Part shown: in pieces, positions 12,230 to 14,346 of the stretch | Layout: each line of letters opens with the position of its first letter | Position numbering within the stretch: position 1 is the stretch's first letter | Assembly (NCBI GenBank): GCA_016866575.1 | Contig: VGMA01000028.1 | Location: 1 to 14,346 of the forward strand | From: Chlamydiota bacterium | GTDB taxonomy: Bacteria > Chlamydiota > Chlamydiia > Chlamydiales > VGMA01 | DNA length: 14,346 bases | Reading direction: 5' to 3' | Notes under the pieces: generated by a model | What the model was told of the DNA's origin: nothing | Database searches by the model: none | Seen by the model: only the letters and a program-made list of their open reading frames with translations | Position numbers and translations under genes: made by a program

Positions 12230-13906
12230 TTATTTTAAGCCTGTTTGTGGTTTTACGAGATCGAAAATCAATCTTGGATCATCATAGTTGAGCAAGCGAT
12301 CAATAGTTCCTTTCTTTACAAATTGCTTGGTTTCTACAACGAGAAGATTTCTTTTATCCTCATCTGACAGCAATTTACTATCCATAATTAGGCGGCTTAT
12401 TACATCTCCAACCCTTTCAAGGGTAGCGGGATCGAATGAATACTTGACTTCTGTTTCCAAAAGGTCGGGGTAGGCTTCTAAAATACCTGCTTTTTCAGGC
12501 GTAACCTTCTCGTATTGATCCTTTACCATAAATAAAATAGCCTGATCCCCATCTGCCAATTCAAAGCTCTCAGGCTTAGATCCGCGTCTTTCATATAGTT
12601 CCATAAATTTGTCGATACCTACTTGTATAAGCGTGCCATGCAAGACTTCTTTCTCAGCCTCTGCGTTTTTTATGACAGCATGAAGCTCATCGTATCGTCT
12701 TATATCCTCTGCAATGCCCGCAACTTGTACTTGGGGCTTGGCTTTCTTAGGACTTGTCTTAGCAGTCGTACCTTTAGCCATACCAAAAAGACTTACTGGT
12801 GGTGCGACTGCTTCGGCTGCTTTTGTAGTAGTTTTTTTGACCTTTTCCGTCACTTCTTCCATCTTAATCTTAGAAACATCTTCATCGTCTGACATCATTT
12901 CCACAAATGCTTCTGCCTTGCCCTTATCATCAAACATTTTCTCTTTGGGGGCATCCATACCCTTCATTTGATAAACCACTTTATACTTAACGGCCTCAGT
13001 TACACCGCCTTTAGCGTAAGCATCCCTATCAAGTTCTTCCGTCATCTCAAAAAGATCTTTTTTTACTCCTTTCATATATTCTTTGGCTTCTTCTTCATTC
13101 TTAAAGCTCATAACACCATGAGATCGTGAATAAACGACAAACTTGTCGTCTGCTTTACGCATAGAGGGTTCGTAGATACCCCAATCGATTTCTTCTTCTC
13201 GCATATAGCCGCCATAAGAAAAAGATATTTTCACGTCGCCATCGGCAACCATAAGTTGAACCAGGTCTGCCTTTTCTTCTGCATCCAAGCTATGCCATGA
13301 GGGAGAGCCGACAATATCTTCCACTTTTTCATCTAATGTAGGCATGCGTGATGGCGTAGAAACATTACCACCTTCAGCCATAGTTGTTGTAATAAGTTCA
13401 GGATTTAAGGTAAAAGCTTGCCCATATTGACGCATAGTATAGTCATACTGTTTTTTCATTAGCTCTCTATCAAGAGATCCAAAATATCCTTTTCCTGCGA
13501 GGTAAGAGTTCATAGCATGATGATTCTCATTCTCTAATTCATCAAATACTTTTTGTTTATTTGAGTAGGTAGAAAATTCAGGGTTTTCTAACATTTTTTT
13601 ATCGAGTTCAGCGATATACTTTTTCTGAAGCTCCATATCACTATACAACTGACTTCCTGAGTTTATTTCTAATTTATCCCAAGTATCGCTATCAATTTTA
13701 ATAAGTTTTTTGGCGATTTGCTTGGCTGTCATGGTTTTTTCCGTCTTACCACCTTTGGCATATTCTCCTTTAGCTAGCTTTTTCTTTCTTACATATACTC
13801 CATCGAGTATTTGATCAGAGTCAATTACGGCTTTTTTTGTCTTGATAGAGACTATTTCCCTTTTAGGGAGATAATTGCTCATTTGATATAGTCTTTTCTT
13901 TTTCAT
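12230..13906 (-). CDS. Large multi-module GG-motif protein
   Basis: At 558 residues this is the longest protein in the window. It has no membrane segment. GG motifs at 52-53 (YAKGGKT), 179-180 (MAEGGNV), 232-233 (SYGGYMR) and 300-301 (YAKGGVT) divide it into modules. Residues 1-50 hold a basic strand, REIVSIKTKKAV, also found in the upstream gene. Residues 54-178 are helical with SLDRELMKKQ, also shared with that gene. Residues 301-350 form a compact domain (AVKYKVVYQMKG...KAEAFVEMM). A Lys/Ala/Pro linker follows at 358-395. The C-terminal domain (396-558) combines a helix, RRYDELHAVIKNAEAEKEVL, with beta-rich parts and is of a type I recall from uncharacterised phage proteins. The start overlaps the preceding stop by ATGA. 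Polyprotein-like structural precursor or scaffold are possible readings. Confidence 0.75.
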   Translation of the reverse strand: MKKKRLYQMSNYLPKREIVSIKTKKAVIDSDQILDGVYVRKKKLAKGEYAKGGKTEKTMTAKQIAKKLIKIDSDTWDKLEINSGSQLYSDMELQKKYIAELDKKMLENPEFSTYSNKQKVFDELENENHHAMNSYLAGKGYFGSLDRELMKKQYDYTMRQYGQAFTLNPELITTTMAEGGNVSTPSRMPTLDEKVEDIVGSPSWHSLDAEEKADLVQLMVADGDVKISFSYGGYMREEEIDWGIYEPSMRKADDKFVVYSRSHGVMSFKNEEEAKEYMKGVKKDLFEMTEELDRDAYAKGGVTEAVKYKVVYQMKGMDAPKEKMFDDKGKAEAFVEMMSDDEDVSKIKMEEVTEKVKKTTTKAAEAVAPPVSLFGMAKGTTAKTSPKKAKPQVQVAGIAEDIRRYDELHAVIKNAEAEKEVLHGTLIQVGIDKFMELYERRGSKPESFELADGDQAILFMVKDQYEKVTPEKAGILEAYPDLLETEVKYSFDPATLERVGDVISRLIMDSKLLSDEDKRNLLVVETKQFVKKGTIDRLLNYDDPRLIFDLVKPQTGLK

Positions 13907-14319
13907 ACGAAAGTTTTTTCTTCGTTAAGGTTTTGTAGTTTTTTTTCCATAAGCTCTCTATCGAGAACTGAGTTTGAGTTAGTTAGTGCTCTTTCATAAA
14001 GTTCTTGTTTTTTCTGAAGCTTCTCTATTTTACCGCCGTAAGCAAGGCTTGCTTTCAAAAAGTCCTCGTAAATAGAGATAGCTTTGAGTACATCGGGATC
14101 ATCATCAAAAATTCTTAAACTTTGTAGTTTGTCTTGGACTATGGTTTGTATTTCCTCTGCCATGTTAGGATCATCCTCGACGAGCATTTTCATAGCAGCA
14201 ACAGCCTTTTTGGTCTTTATGGTTACAATACCATCTTCTTTGGGCAATTCGATTATAGTTTTTTCTTCAACCACTTGCGGTTTTGGAGCTTTAGCCTTTT
14301 TCGGTGTTTGTTCTGGCAT
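13903..14319 (-). CDS. Short GG-motif protein related to the downstream large protein; 5' end uncertain
   Basis: From the ATG at 14319 the product has 138 residues: a Lys/Pro-rich start, then GIVTIKTKKAV (30-40), a helical acidic middle, SLAYGGKIEKLQKK (91-104) and a helix with SVLDRELMEKK (117-127). The IVxIKTKKAV, GG-K-EK and LDRELM elements recur in the same order in the next gene, so this is a shortened partial paralogue of it. The frame stays open to the window edge (adding ...KIGFGGYD, with another GG), so the true start may lie outside. Against that, an upstream gene could end with the TGA at 14323-14321, which would suit the ATG at 14319. Translationally coupled by ATGA to the next gene. 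No known family or function. Confidence 0.65.
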   Translation of the reverse strand: MPEQTPKKAKAPKPQVVEEKTIIELPKEDGIVTIKTKKAVAAMKMLVEDDPNMAEEIQTIVQDKLQSLRIFDDDPDVLKAISIYEDFLKASLAYGGKIEKLQKKQELYERALTNSNSVLDRELMEKKLQNLNEEKTFV

Positions 14320-14346
14320 GTCATAGCCCCCAAAACCGATTTTCTG

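Noticed and set aside
12623..12971. Overlapping plus-strand open frames inside the 558-residue gene
   Set aside because: They mirror the codon pattern of the strongly supported minus-strand gene and are rich in Cys, Phe and Ser, as antisense frames of AT-rich genes usually are.
1..14346. CRISPR arrays, tRNA or rRNA genes, insertion sequences, integrase
   Set aside because: I saw no spaced direct repeats, no cloverleaf or rRNA-like sequence and no transposase or recombinase motifs in any frame.

Overview
This window reads as part of the structural and assembly module of an AT-rich, probably tailless icosahedral virus (or integrated provirus) of a Bacteroidota host. The evidence for a virus is a compact FtsK/HerA-type packaging ATPase (2174-2986), a beta-rich, low-charge protein that is a candidate major capsid protein (647-1378), and about twelve small proteins that each carry one or two membrane segments. 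That combination is typical of viruses with an internal membrane. No terminase, portal, tail, integrase, polymerase or RNA gene is visible. The Bacteroidota assignment rests on AT-richness, A-rich leaders without Shine-Dalgarno sequences (for example TAAAACAAACAAAATG) and protein types remembered from Bacteroidota phages; it is an inference.

Layout: all convincing complete genes are on the minus strand, so transcription runs from right to left. From about 14346 down to 2174, 22 genes are packed with TAATG or ATGA overlaps or with gaps of only a few to about 26 bases, which suggests one long operon. In order of transcription they are: two related GG-motif proteins (14319-12230); a set of small membrane proteins with a duplicated two-helix pair (12223-11433); an acidic coiled-coil tail-anchored protein; a small basic protein of a type also found in large eukaryotic DNA viruses; a membrane protein (10450-10070); two annexin-like membrane proteins (10043-9026); three genes sharing an MIPY/F...GGYLI membrane start (9029-6792); a DUF4241-like protein; a 49-residue basic protein; two proline/alanine-rich membrane proteins; a PAP2 phosphatase; a PD-(D/E)XK nuclease; a DnaA-domain-IV-like protein; a helical protein with an AT-hook-like tail; and the packaging ATPase.

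A region without an intact gene (1379-2173) then separates the ATPase from the capsid gene. It holds AT-rich, probably regulatory DNA and an orphan plus-strand reading frame with no start codon. The capsid candidate (647-1378) is followed by a strong intrinsic terminator, then a tail-anchored protein (181-573) and the start of a further gene that leaves the window at base 1.

Likely division of labour (inference): the capsid candidate and the membrane proteins build the particle; the ATPase, perhaps guided by the two adjacent DNA-binding candidates, packages DNA; the nuclease may resolve or trim genomes; the PAP2 enzyme could act on phospholipid or another phosphorylated compound. An (x)GG(x) motif recurs in at least nine of the proteins and is the most striking unexplained pattern. 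Three genes are short or cut off by the window edge and easily overlooked (1-181, 6176-6325, 11762-11887), and three start sites were moved.
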